From Cellulomonas humilata (GTDB lineage Bacteria > Actinomycetota > Actinomycetes > Actinomycetales > Cellulomonadaceae), in assembly GCF_013359775.1 (NCBI RefSeq), contig NZ_JABMCI010000070.1:434001-498000 (forward strand): 64,000 nt of DNA, read 5' to 3'. Positions 32,345-39,964 of the stretch are shown in pieces. The notes below the pieces were generated by a model. The model had not been told where the DNA came from, did no database searches, and was given only the letters and a program-made list of their open reading frames with translations. Numbering within the stretch: position 1 is the first letter of the stretch; every line of letters starts with the position of its first letter. The position numbers and the translations under genes are program-made.

Positions 32345-32533
32345 ATGCACCCGGAGCTGTTCGCAGTGCTGTACGAGCAGCGCGAGCGCGAGCTGGAGCT
32401 GGAGCTGAGTCGCCGGTTCCTCCTCGAGGAGCGCGCGCCGAAGCCCGAGCGCACGCCGAAGCCGGTGCGCTCCTGGCGCCTTCCGCGGCTGACGTTCCGG
32501 GCGGCACCCACCGTCTGCTGCGCCGCGGCGTGA
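32345..32533 (+). CDS. Small charged protein after arsM
   Basis: A 62-residue basic and acidic protein, MHPELFAVLYEQREREL followed by an Arg/Pro-rich tail and CC near the end. The start codon is 4 bases past the arsM stop, so it should be cotranscribed. I recognise no family. The CysCys could bind As(III), but that is speculation. Confidence 0.45.
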   Translation: MHPELFAVLYEQRERELELELSRRFLLEERAPKPERTPKPVRSWRLPRLTFRAAPTVCCAAA

Positions 32534-32534
32534 C

Positions 32535-32566
32535 GAGCGCGGCCGCGGTCATCCGCGGCCGCGCTC
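32535..32566. terminator. Bidirectional terminator hairpin
   Basis: A perfect 14-bp stem, GAGCGCGGCCGCGG (32535-32548) with its complement (32553-32566), and a 4-base loop, between arsM's downstream gene and the convergent permease gene; it includes the permease stop. Confidence 0.8.
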
Positions 32567-33778
32567 TCGCCGGATCCACCAGACACCCGCGCCGACCAGC
32601 GCGACGGCGAGCCCGCCGAGCACCGACGGCAGCGGCAGCGTCAGCGCGAGGACCACGCAGCCGACCAGCCCGAGCACGCAGACCCAGCGGGGTGGTCGGC
32701 CCTCGTCAGCCCGCAGGCGCAGGGCGCTCGCGTTGGTCAGGGCGTAGTAGGTGAGGACGCCGAACGACGAGAACCCGATCGCGCCGCGCACGTCCAGCGT
32801 CGCGACGAGCACGATCACGACCGCCGCGACCGCAAGCTCCGCCCGGTACGGGACGCCGTACCGCGGGTGGACGGCCGCGAGAGAGGGCGGGAGCTCGCGC
32901 TCGCGGGCCATCGCCAGGATGGTGCGTGACACCCCCAGCACCAGGGCCAGCAGGGCTCCGAGCGACGCGACGGCGGCACCGACCTGGACGACCGGGCTGA
33001 GGGCGGCCCACGACCCCGCCTCGACCACCGCGCGCAGGGGTGCGGCGGTGGCGGCCAGAGCGTCGGGCCCGACCGCGAGCAGCGCGCTGACGCCGACCAC
33101 CAGGTAGACCACCAGCACGATGCCGAGCGCGAGCGGGATCGCCCGGGGGATCGTGCGGCGGGGATCGACCACCTCCTCGCCCAGCGTCGCGATCCGCGCG
33201 TACCCCGCGAACGCGAAGAACAGCAGGCCCGCGGACTGCAGCACGCCGCCGAGGTCGACGCCCGCGAGGTTCTCCGTCGACGCGGTCCCGCCCGCTACCG
33301 ACGCCGCGACGACGACCGCGAGCGTCACCAGCGTGAGGGCGACGATCACCCGCGTGACCACGGCCGACTTCCGCACGCCGCGGTAGTTCAGCGCGGTGAT
33401 CGCGACGACCGCGAGGATGCCGACCAGCCGGGTGTGCCCGGGTGCGGCGTAGGACGCGAACGTCAGGGCCATCGCCGCGCAGCTCGCCGTCTTGCCGACG
33501 ACGAACGACCAGCCCGCCTGGAACCCCCAGAACCGGCCGAGCCTGCGGCGCGCGTAGACGTAGGTGCCGCCCGACTCGGGGTACAGCGCCGCCAACCGTG
33601 CCGACGACGTGGCGTTGCAGAACGCCACCACCGCGGCGATCGCCAGCCCGATCAGCAGTCCCGACCCGGCGGCCTCGGCCGCGGGCGCGAAGGCGGCGAA
33701 CACCCCGGCGCCCAGCATCGCGCCGAGCCCCACGACGACCGCGTCGGCGACCCCCAGCCGACGGACCAGGGCGGTCAC
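32549..33778 (-). CDS. APC-family amino acid/polyamine permease in the ars operon
   Basis: A 409-residue, about twelve-helix permease. The APC opening is VGLGAMLGAGVFAAFAPAA, and the family loop has ALYPESGGTYVYARRRLG. It is translationally coupled to arsC (GTGA), third in the ars operon, a position normally held by ArsB or Acr3, neither of which is present in the window. It may move an organoarsenical or an amino acid. The substrate is unknown. Confidence 0.85.
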   Translation of the reverse strand: MTALVRRLGVADAVVVGLGAMLGAGVFAAFAPAAEAAGSGLLIGLAIAAVVAFCNATSSARLAALYPESGGTYVYARRRLGRFWGFQAGWSFVVGKTASCAAMALTFASYAAPGHTRLVGILAVVAITALNYRGVRKSAVVTRVIVALTLVTLAVVVAASVAGGTASTENLAGVDLGGVLQSAGLLFFAFAGYARIATLGEEVVDPRRTIPRAIPLALGIVLVVYLVVGVSALLAVGPDALAATAAPLRAVVEAGSWAALSPVVQVGAAVASLGALLALVLGVSRTILAMARERELPPSLAAVHPRYGVPYRAELAVAAVVIVLVATLDVRGAIGFSSFGVLTYYALTNASALRLRADEGRPPRWVCVLGLVGCVVLALTLPLPSVLGGLAVALVGAGVWWIRRERGRG

Positions 33779-34188
33779 GCGCCGACGGGCTCCACGCCCA
33801 GCTCGTCGAGCAGGGTGAGGATCCGGCCGCGGATCTCGTCGCGGATCGGGCGGACCGACTCGATGCCCTGACCGGCGGGGTCCTCGAGCACCCAGTCCTC
33901 GTACCGCTTGCCCGGGAAGTAGGGGCACGCATCCCCGCAGCCCATGGTCACGACGACGTCGGACGCCTTGACGGCCTCGGTGGTGAGCACCTTCGGCTGC
34001 TCGGCGCGGATGTCGATGCCGACCTCCGCCATCGCGTCGACCGCGACCGGGTTCACCTGGTCGGCCGGCATGGACCCGGCGGACAGGACCTCGACGGCGC
34101 CGCCGGACAGGGCCTTCAGGAAGCCGGCCGCCATCTGGGACCGGCCGGCGTTGTGCACGCAGACGAACAGGACGCTGGGCTGGGTCAT
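33775..34188 (-). CDS. arsC: Arsenate reductase ArsC (LMW-phosphatase type)
   Basis: A 137-residue arsenate reductase. The catalytic P-loop is FVCVHNAGRSQ with Cys10, and TMGCGDACPYFPG holds the Cys pair. This is the mycothiol or thioredoxin-coupled class of actinobacteria. It reduces As(V) to As(III). Overlaps at both ends tie it to the ArsR-ArsC fusion before and the permease after. Confidence 0.93.
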   Translation of the reverse strand: MTQPSVLFVCVHNAGRSQMAAGFLKALSGGAVEVLSAGSMPADQVNPVAVDAMAEVGIDIRAEQPKVLTTEAVKASDVVVTMGCGDACPYFPGKRYEDWVLEDPAGQGIESVRPIRDEIRGRILTLLDELGVEPVGA

Positions 34189-35090
34189 GACACTCCAAGG
34201 GTGGTGAGCAGGGTCTGGACACGGGAGTCGATGTCGGCGCGGATCGCCGCGACGCCGTCGGGGGAGGCGAGGGCGGGGTCGCCCACCGCCCAGTCCTCGT
34301 AGCGGATGCCCGGGTAGACCGGGCAGACGTCGCCGCAGCCCATGGTCACCACCACGTCGGCGGCGCGGACGGCGTCGTCGGTCAGCGGCTTGGGGAAGCC
34401 GTCGGCCCCCAGCGCCGCGAGCTCCGGGCGGACGTGCGTGTGGATGGCGGCGGCGGGCGACGAGCCGGCCGACCGTGCCAGGACCGCGTCGCCCGCGTAG
34501 CGCTGGAGCAGGGCCGCGGCCAGCTGCGAGCGGCCGGCGTTGGCGACGCAGACGAAGAGCACGCGCGGGACGGCCGGGCCGCCGTCGATGCGCACGAGGT
34601 CGTCGAGGCGCTGCCGCGCGAACCGCTCGGTGAGCCCGACGAGGTGCGCCCGCGGACCGGTGCGCGCGAGCGCGGTCGAGGAGTCGCGCACGACGTCGCG
34701 GACCCGGGCGGTGCCGATCGTCGGATATCGCGCGGCGAGGTCGCCGGCGATGCGGTCAAGGTGCCGGTCGAGGTCCGGGACGGCCTCCGCCGGACGTCCC
34801 TCGGCGGCCTCGAATGCTCCCAGCACCGCGCGGACCGCGCCGCGGTGCTCCGGCGCGAGCCGGTACCAGACCCACGTGCCCCGGCGCTCGGCCGTGACCA
34901 GGCCCGCGTCCTTGAGCACCCTGAGGTGGTGGGAGACGGTCGGCTGCGACACCGACGTGAGCTCGCTGACGTCCTCGACGCACGCCTCGCCCGACGGGCT
35001 GGCGGCGATGAGCGAGAGCGCGCGCAGACGCAGCGGGTCCGCGAGCGCCTTGAGGGCGTGCGCCACGTGGTCGGCGGAGTCGGCGCTCAT
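34185..35090 (-). CDS. ArsR - helical domain - ArsC fusion protein
   Basis: A 301-residue fusion. Residues 1-95 are an ArsR winged helix (VSQPTVSHHLRVLKDAGLV) whose metal-site segment reads EACVEDVSEL, with Glu in place of the second Cys. Residues about 105-165 are helical, like the three-helix dimerisation domain of some ArsC enzymes. Residues about 170-301 are a second ArsC with FVCVANAGRSQ and TMGCGDVCPVYPG. It could couple arsenate reduction to repression. First gene of the operon. ATG 35090 is chosen to fit the ArsR start. Confidence 0.85.
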   Translation of the reverse strand: MSADSADHVAHALKALADPLRLRALSLIAASPSGEACVEDVSELTSVSQPTVSHHLRVLKDAGLVTAERRGTWVWYRLAPEHRGAVRAVLGAFEAAEGRPAEAVPDLDRHLDRIAGDLAARYPTIGTARVRDVVRDSSTALARTGPRAHLVGLTERFARQRLDDLVRIDGGPAVPRVLFVCVANAGRSQLAAALLQRYAGDAVLARSAGSSPAAAIHTHVRPELAALGADGFPKPLTDDAVRAADVVVTMGCGDVCPVYPGIRYEDWAVGDPALASPDGVAAIRADIDSRVQTLLTTLGVS

Positions 35091-35214
35091 CGCGGACGAG
35101 GCCAGGGTGGTGGGCACCTGCCTATATTGATCGATCTCGATACAGCCGTCAAACCTCCAGCGAGCGCTGCCGCCTGCCGATGGACCGGTGAACCCCCTCG
35201 TCGGAAGGAGTGCG

Positions 35215-35892
35215 GTGCGCGGTCCTCGTACGGTGCTCGTCGTCGTCGGAGCGTTGCTGCTGTCGGCGTGCGGACCGGTCGGCGTCGAACGCGAGGCGCG
35301 TGCGATCACGCGGGTCGAGCAGCCCTCACCGACGGCGTCGCCCACGCCGAGCACCCCCACGCCCGACCCGACCGTCGAGGCACGGTGGGCCGAGGCGATC
35401 GAGGCCGCCTACTACGCCATGGAGTACGTGCTGGAGCCCGCCGACCTGCCCGCGATCTCGGCTGCCTGGGGCGCCGCGGTCACCGCGCAGTTCGGCACGG
35501 GCAGCATCACGGTGGACCCCGCGCTCTTCGCACCGGTGACGAACGAGTGGGGCATGACGCAGGCCCTCGACAACGGGGTCACCGTCGTCGGTGACGACCC
35601 GGCGGCCGTGCGCGTCGCCATGGCCGCCGCCGCTACGCGCTTCTTCGCCGTCGACGCCGAGGGCGTGGAGCACGCCGACGCCGAGTCGCTCGACCTCGCC
35701 GAGGGCAGGATCCTCGACTACGTCAGCGATCCGACCGACGACGGCACCGGCCTCGGGTACTGGATCGACACCGAGGGCGTCGGCTACCCGGAGGCGGCGC
35801 GGACGATGATGACGATCCTCGTCGAGGAGCTGGAGCGCGCCGGCGTGACGGAGGCGCGGCTGGTCCCCCTGGGACCGTCCGGGACCGGCTGA
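35215..35892 (+). CDS. Secreted lipoprotein
   Basis: A 225-residue lipoprotein. The signal TVLVVVGALLLSACG contains the LSAC lipobox. A Pro/Thr/Ser linker follows, then a mostly acidic soluble domain of about 160 residues that I do not recognise. GTG 35215 has the strong RBS GGAAGGAG; GTG 35188 is upstream and less likely. Divergent from the ArsR-ArsC fusion. Confidence 0.7.
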   Translation: MRGPRTVLVVVGALLLSACGPVGVEREARAITRVEQPSPTASPTPSTPTPDPTVEARWAEAIEAAYYAMEYVLEPADLPAISAAWGAAVTAQFGTGSITVDPALFAPVTNEWGMTQALDNGVTVVGDDPAAVRVAMAAAATRFFAVDAEGVEHADAESLDLAEGRILDYVSDPTDDGTGLGYWIDTEGVGYPEAARTMMTILVEELERAGVTEARLVPLGPSGTG

Positions 35893-35895
35893 GGC

Positions 35896-37140
35896 TCAGG
35901 ACGCCGCCGGTGCGTCCAGCTCGTCGGTGTGCGCCACATACCGCAGCTGGTGCCAGATGAGCACGACGAAGATCGCGGACCCGACGAACGCGAACCAGAA
36001 CGGCGCGGTGACCCCGTACCGCTGCGCGAGCAGCCCACCGATCCCCGCGCCGACCACCAGCCCGCCGAACACCCCCACCAGGTTCACGCTCCCGACCCGG
36101 CCCTGGAGCTCGGTCGGCACCGCGCGCTGCCGGATCGTCACCGAGGTGGTGCCCCACACGAACGCGTGCGCACCGAACACGAAGAACACGACCAGCGCGA
36201 ACCAGGCCGTCGTGGTGAGCGCCAGCGCGAGGTGCGTGAGGGTCTCGACGATCAGCCCGATCCGCATGAGGTTGGCCAGGCTGACCCGCCGGGTGATCCA
36301 GCCGTAGGACACCGTCCCGACCAGCCCGCCGACGGCCCCGACCGTGGTGATCAGCCCGAAGCCGATCGCCCCGAGCCCCAGCTGCTCGCGTGCGTACAGG
36401 ACGAGCACCGACCACGCCGCCCCGAACGTCACGTTGAAGATGAGGATGGTGAGCACCAGGGTCCGCACGGCCGCGTGGTGCCGCACCCAGCGGACACCCT
36501 CGGCGATGTCGTGCCGCAGGTGGGTGGTCCGCGGTTCGCTCAGGTGCGGGGGCAGCGAGATCCGTGAGACGAGCACCGCGCCCGCCGCGACCAGCACCGC
36601 CTCGGTGGCGAACGGCCACGCCTGCCCGACCGCGAACAGGAACGCCCCCAGCGGCGGGCCGATCAGCTGGTTGACGGTGACGAACCCCGCCTGGATGCGG
36701 CTGTTGGCCAGCGCCAGGTCGTCGCGCTGGACGAGCATCGGCACCAGGGTGCTCGACGCGTTGTCGGCGAACGTCTCCGCGGTGCCCAGCAGGAACATCG
36801 CCACCAGGATGAGCACGATCGGCGCGGTGTCGAGGGCGACCGCGGCGGCCAGCAGCAGGAGCACGAGCGTGCGGAGCGAGTCGACCAGGATCACGAGCCG
36901 GCGCCGGTCCAACCGGTCCGTGAGCGCGCCCGCCCACAGGCCGAACAGCAGCGGTGGCAGCCACTGGAGCAGGGCCGCGAGCGCCACGAGGAACGCGTCC
37001 TCGGTGCGCGACGCCACGAGCAGGGGACCCGCCGCGATGACGATGCCGTCGCCGAGGTTCGAGCTCCACGACGAGGCCAGCAGCCACCGGAACCCGGTGC
37101 CCAGCCTGCGCGGGACGACGACGTCGACGATCCGGCTCAC
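35896..37140 (-). CDS. MFS transporter (enterobactin-exporter/drug-efflux type)
   Basis: A 414-residue major facilitator protein with twelve hydrophobic segments. The cytoplasmic motif reads GALTDRLDRRRLVILVDSLR. The MFS_3/EntS-like pattern (GWLLASSW-like opening RWLLASSWSSNLGDG and QRAVPTELQGRVGSV) is that of small-molecule exporters. No dedicated regulator is adjacent. The GTG start has only a weak RBS. Confidence 0.82.
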   Translation of the reverse strand: MSRIVDVVVPRRLGTGFRWLLASSWSSNLGDGIVIAAGPLLVASRTEDAFLVALAALLQWLPPLLFGLWAGALTDRLDRRRLVILVDSLRTLVLLLLAAAVALDTAPIVLILVAMFLLGTAETFADNASSTLVPMLVQRDDLALANSRIQAGFVTVNQLIGPPLGAFLFAVGQAWPFATEAVLVAAGAVLVSRISLPPHLSEPRTTHLRHDIAEGVRWVRHHAAVRTLVLTILIFNVTFGAAWSVLVLYAREQLGLGAIGFGLITTVGAVGGLVGTVSYGWITRRVSLANLMRIGLIVETLTHLALALTTTAWFALVVFFVFGAHAFVWGTTSVTIRQRAVPTELQGRVGSVNLVGVFGGLVVGAGIGGLLAQRYGVTAPFWFAFVGSAIFVVLIWHQLRYVAHTDELDAPAAS

Positions 37141-37174
37141 AAGGGCGAGACGGTAGCCGACGCCGGCGAACGGG

Positions 37175-37612
37175 TCACCCGAGATCTTCCGCCGAGCCGC
37201 GGTACCAGGCGACGAACGCCTCGCCCGGCTCCCCGACGTGTCGGCGCAGCGCTGAGCGGTCCAGGGTGATGGGCCGCCGGTCGAGCCAGCTGGCCTTGGG
37301 CAGGCCGGGTGTGCCCTGCGGCACCGGGAGGTAGTCGCGTCGGCCGGTGCGGTCCCGCGACGTGAACCGGGCGACCTCGCACGACCCGCCCAGCACCGAC
37401 AGGACCAGCACGGGCCGGTCCTTGCTGCCGGTGCCGTCCTCGAACGGCACCTGCGCGAACCACACCTCGCCGGGCCGGGGTGCTGCACCTCGTGGCCGGT
37501 GCTCGGGCCGGATGCCGCGCGGCCGGAGCAGCCAGCCGATCAGGAGGACGGCGGCGATGACGCCGACGGTGGCCCAGGGATGCTCCGCCGGCAGCTGGGC
37601 GATCTCGCTCAC
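37175..37612 (-). CDS. Membrane-anchored PemK/MazF-like protein
   Basis: A 145-residue protein. A transmembrane helix at about residues 12-30 (WATVGVIAAVLLIGWLL) precedes a MazF-like fold, PGEVWFAQVPFEDGTG then KDRPVLVLSVLGG. MazF proteins are mRNA-cutting toxins, usually soluble and paired with an antitoxin. Here no antitoxin gene is adjacent, so this may be a non-toxic membrane relative; such forms are common in actinobacteria. GTG start at 37612. Confidence 0.7.
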   Translation of the reverse strand: MSEIAQLPAEHPWATVGVIAAVLLIGWLLRPRGIRPEHRPRGAAPRPGEVWFAQVPFEDGTGSKDRPVLVLSVLGGSCEVARFTSRDRTGRRDYLPVPQGTPGLPKASWLDRRPITLDRSALRRHVGEPGEAFVAWYRGSAEDLG

Positions 37613-37633
37613 GCGTGCGAGCGTAGAGCCCGC

Positions 37634-38410
37634 TCAGAGGGACGAGAAGCCACCGTCGGACGCGATGGTCTGGCCGGTCACCCAGTCGGCCTCGTCGCTG
37701 AGTAGCCACGCGACCAGCCGAGCGGCGTCGGCCGGGGTGCTCCACCGGCCACCGGGGCTGCGCGCGGAGACGGCAGCGTGCGCTGCGGCGTCGGCGTACC
37801 CGGTGTCGTTAGGTCCGGGGTTGACGCAGTTGACCGTGATGCCGCGAGGCATGAGGTGCACGGCAAGGCTCGCCGTCAGCTCGTGCAGGGCGGCCTTCGA
37901 CGCGATGTACGGCAGCTCGTCGGGCATCGCGCCCCGGTACTGCCCAGAGGTGAAGACGACGACCCGCCCGCCCGGGGACCCGTCGTGCCGAGCGGCGAAC
38001 GCCTGGACCAGCAGCAGGGTCGCGCGGGTGTTCACCGCGTACGAGAGGTCGATCTCGTGGGCGGTCAGCTGCTCCAGGTTCTGCCCCGAGCTGCGGGCAT
38101 GGTTGGCCACGACGGCGTCGAGCCGCCCGAACGCGGAGTGGGCGGCGTCGACGAGCGCGTGCGGGGCTTCCGGGTCGGCGAGGTCCGCCGCGACGTGCTC
38201 GACCGTCCCACCGGCCGCGCGCAGCTCGGCGACCAGCGCGTCGACGCCGCCCTCGTCGGCACCCCAGGGCTGCTCCGCGTCGTGCGGCGACCAGGTGTGC
38301 AGCAGCAGCGCGGCGCCGTCAGCCACCAGCCGACGGGCCACCCCGGCGCCGATCGCGATCCGACGACTGGCGCCGGTCACCAGGACCACGCGTCCGGCGA
38401 GTGCGGGCAT
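37634..38410 (-). CDS. Short-chain dehydrogenase/reductase
   Basis: A 258-residue SDR. The cofactor loop reads VVLVTGASRRIAIGAG, a FabI/FabG-like variant. The active site is FTSGQYRGAMPDELPYIASK with Tyr-x3-Lys, and NCVNPGPNDTG is the typical post-active-site loop. An oxidoreductase of unknown substrate; the loop variant resembles 3-oxoacyl-ACP-reductase-like proteins. Confidence 0.82.
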   Translation of the reverse strand: MPALAGRVVLVTGASRRIAIGAGVARRLVADGAALLLHTWSPHDAEQPWGADEGGVDALVAELRAAGGTVEHVAADLADPEAPHALVDAAHSAFGRLDAVVANHARSSGQNLEQLTAHEIDLSYAVNTRATLLLVQAFAARHDGSPGGRVVVFTSGQYRGAMPDELPYIASKAALHELTASLAVHLMPRGITVNCVNPGPNDTGYADAAAHAAVSARSPGGRWSTPADAARLVAWLLSDEADWVTGQTIASDGGFSSL

Positions 38411-38482
38411 GACCGACCTCCTGTGCTCGGGCGGGCGTCACTCTGGCAGTGCCCCGGTCAGGAGCACCACTCGATTGCGAGA

Positions 38483-39037
38483 TCACCGCACCGGTACGGT
38501 CTCGCGGGCGACCGGGACGAGCGCGAGGGTCGGTCGGGGGTCCGTGGCCAGGCGCGCGTGCGTCTCCACGTGGAACCGGTCGCTGCCGTACCGGAGCTTC
38601 GACCGTGCGATCCCCTCGGCGGAGAACCCCGCGGCCGAGGCCACCCGGCAGGACGCGGGGTTGTTCACGCGGTGCCCGAGCTCGAGCCGGAACAGGCCCA
38701 GGGTGTCGAACGCGTGGGCGGCGACCGTGGCGAGCGCGCGGGAGGCCAGGCCGTGGCCGCGGCGGCTGGCCGACACCCAGTACGAGGCCCACGCGGTGTC
38801 GTGCCTGCGCTCGATGTGGCTGAGGGCGACGTGGCCGACCGCGGTCCCGTCGACCCGGATGGCGAACGCGGCCGTTCCGTCGTCGTTGGTGAGGTACCGC
38901 TCGATGTAGCTGCGGGCCGCCGCGGGAGTGCCGAGCGCCCCGTTCCCGAGCTGGACCGCCAGGTCGGGGCTCTCCCGCACGGCGGCAGCGAGGGCCTCGT
39001 CGTCGTCGGTCGACCACGGGCTGAGCGTCACGTTCAT
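38483..39037 (-). CDS. GNAT acetyltransferase (RimJ/RimL type) coupled to a PIN gene
   Basis: A 184-residue GNAT enzyme. The acetyl-CoA loop is VSASRRGHGLASRALATVAA, and LFRLELGHRVNNPASCRVAS then GFSAEGIAR is the RimJ/L pattern. Its ATG overlaps the PIN-domain gene stop (ATGA), so the two form an operon. It may be a metabolic enzyme or the partner or second toxin of the PIN protein. Confidence 0.8.
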   Translation of the reverse strand: MNVTLSPWSTDDDEALAAAVRESPDLAVQLGNGALGTPAAARSYIERYLTNDDGTAAFAIRVDGTAVGHVALSHIERRHDTAWASYWVSASRRGHGLASRALATVAAHAFDTLGLFRLELGHRVNNPASCRVASAAGFSAEGIARSKLRYGSDRFHVETHARLATDPRPTLALVPVARETVPVR

Positions 39038-39441
39038 GCGTCGGGGTCCAGCAGGGCCTCGAACGGCGCGGTCGCCACGACCCCGGCGACCGCGCGCACG
39101 AGGTCGTCGTCGAGGCTGACCAGGTAGTCGGCCTGGAGCCGTGTGAGCGCGACGTACTCGGCGGCGAACGTCGACTCCCAGCCGAGCTCGTCGGCGATCT
39201 TCCAGGCGGTGCTCCGCAGGACGCCGTCGCCGAGCAGCCGGATCCTCATCCGGTTCAGGCCCGCGAGCCGCTCGCGGGCCTCGGCGGAGGTGAGCTCGCC
39301 GCGGTGGACGGCCTCGTGCATCGCGGACAGCGCCTGCGAGCGCAGGAGGGTCGGGGCCAGCAGCACGTGGGCGCCGGGCACGGGGGTGTCCTCCGCCGCC
39401 AGCCGGAGCGCGGCGGCGGCGTCGACGACGAAGCGGGTCAT
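39034..39441 (-). CDS. PIN-domain ribonuclease (VapC-like)
   Basis: A 135-residue PIN protein. Acidic residues for a metal site: Asp7 in FVVDAAAALRL, the Glu in SAMHEAVHRGEL, and the Asp in YLVSLDDDL after ALTRLQA. VapC proteins are RNA-cutting toxins paired with VapB. No VapB-like gene is adjacent; a GNAT gene overlaps instead. A perfect 18-bp palindrome 10 bases upstream suggests control by a dimeric regulator. Confidence 0.8.
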   Translation of the reverse strand: MTRFVVDAAAALRLAAEDTPVPGAHVLLAPTLLRSQALSAMHEAVHRGELTSAEARERLAGLNRMRIRLLGDGVLRSTAWKIADELGWESTFAAEYVALTRLQADYLVSLDDDLVRAVAGVVATAPFEALLDPDA

Positions 39442-39450
39442 CGGAGAATC

Positions 39451-39468
39451 GTCGCACCGCGGTGCGAC
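39451..39468. promoter_or_regulatory. Perfect 18-bp palindrome between PIN and deazaflavin genes
   Basis: GTCGCACCG followed by CGGTGCGAC, no spacer. It lies in the 65-base divergent region between the PIN-GNAT operon (start 39441) and the gene at 39507. Its size fits a dimeric repressor operator. The binding protein is unknown. Confidence 0.5.
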
Positions 39469-39506
39469 ACGTGCTCTCATCGAGTCATGTTCCTGAGACG
39501 CCGACC

Positions 39507-39935
39507 ATGACCAGCACCGTCCTCATGCGGTCCCTGAGCTGGCTGCACCGCGCGATCGTCGGGCTGACCCGAGGACGGTTCGGCGGCGAGCTGGTCGGTC
39601 TGCCGTCGCTCGAGCTGGTGACAGTCGGACGCCGGTCGGGCCGCCCGAGGTCGTCGATGCTCACGGCACCGGTGACCCTGGGGGAGACGCTCGTCATCGT
39701 GGCGTCCGCCGGGGGGAACGACGAGCACCCGTCCTGGTTCCTCAACCTGCGCGAGCACCCGCAGGTGCGCGTGGCGGTCGGCGGCGGCCCGGCCCGTCCG
39801 ATGCTGGCCCGGGTGGCGACGACGGACGAGCGCGACCGGCTGTGGCCGCGGATCGTCGAGGCGCTGCCGAACTACGCGCGGTACCAGGAGCGGACGTCCC
39901 GCGTGATCCCGGTCGTCCTCCTCGAACCGGTCTGA
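39507..39935 (+). CDS. Deazaflavin (F420)-dependent nitroreductase-family protein
   Basis: A 142-residue protein of the DDN family. The F420 contact pattern is LELVTVGRRSGRPRSSMLTA, followed by IVASAGGNDEHPSWFLNLRE, a classical signature. These enzymes use reduced F420 to reduce nitro compounds or quinones. ATG 39507 is chosen with start MTSTVLMRSL. Confidence 0.88.
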   Translation: MTSTVLMRSLSWLHRAIVGLTRGRFGGELVGLPSLELVTVGRRSGRPRSSMLTAPVTLGETLVIVASAGGNDEHPSWFLNLREHPQVRVAVGGGPARPMLARVATTDERDRLWPRIVEALPNYARYQERTSRVIPVVLLEPV

Positions 39936-39964
39936 GCGTCGGCGCCCGCCGCTAGGGTCGCGCC

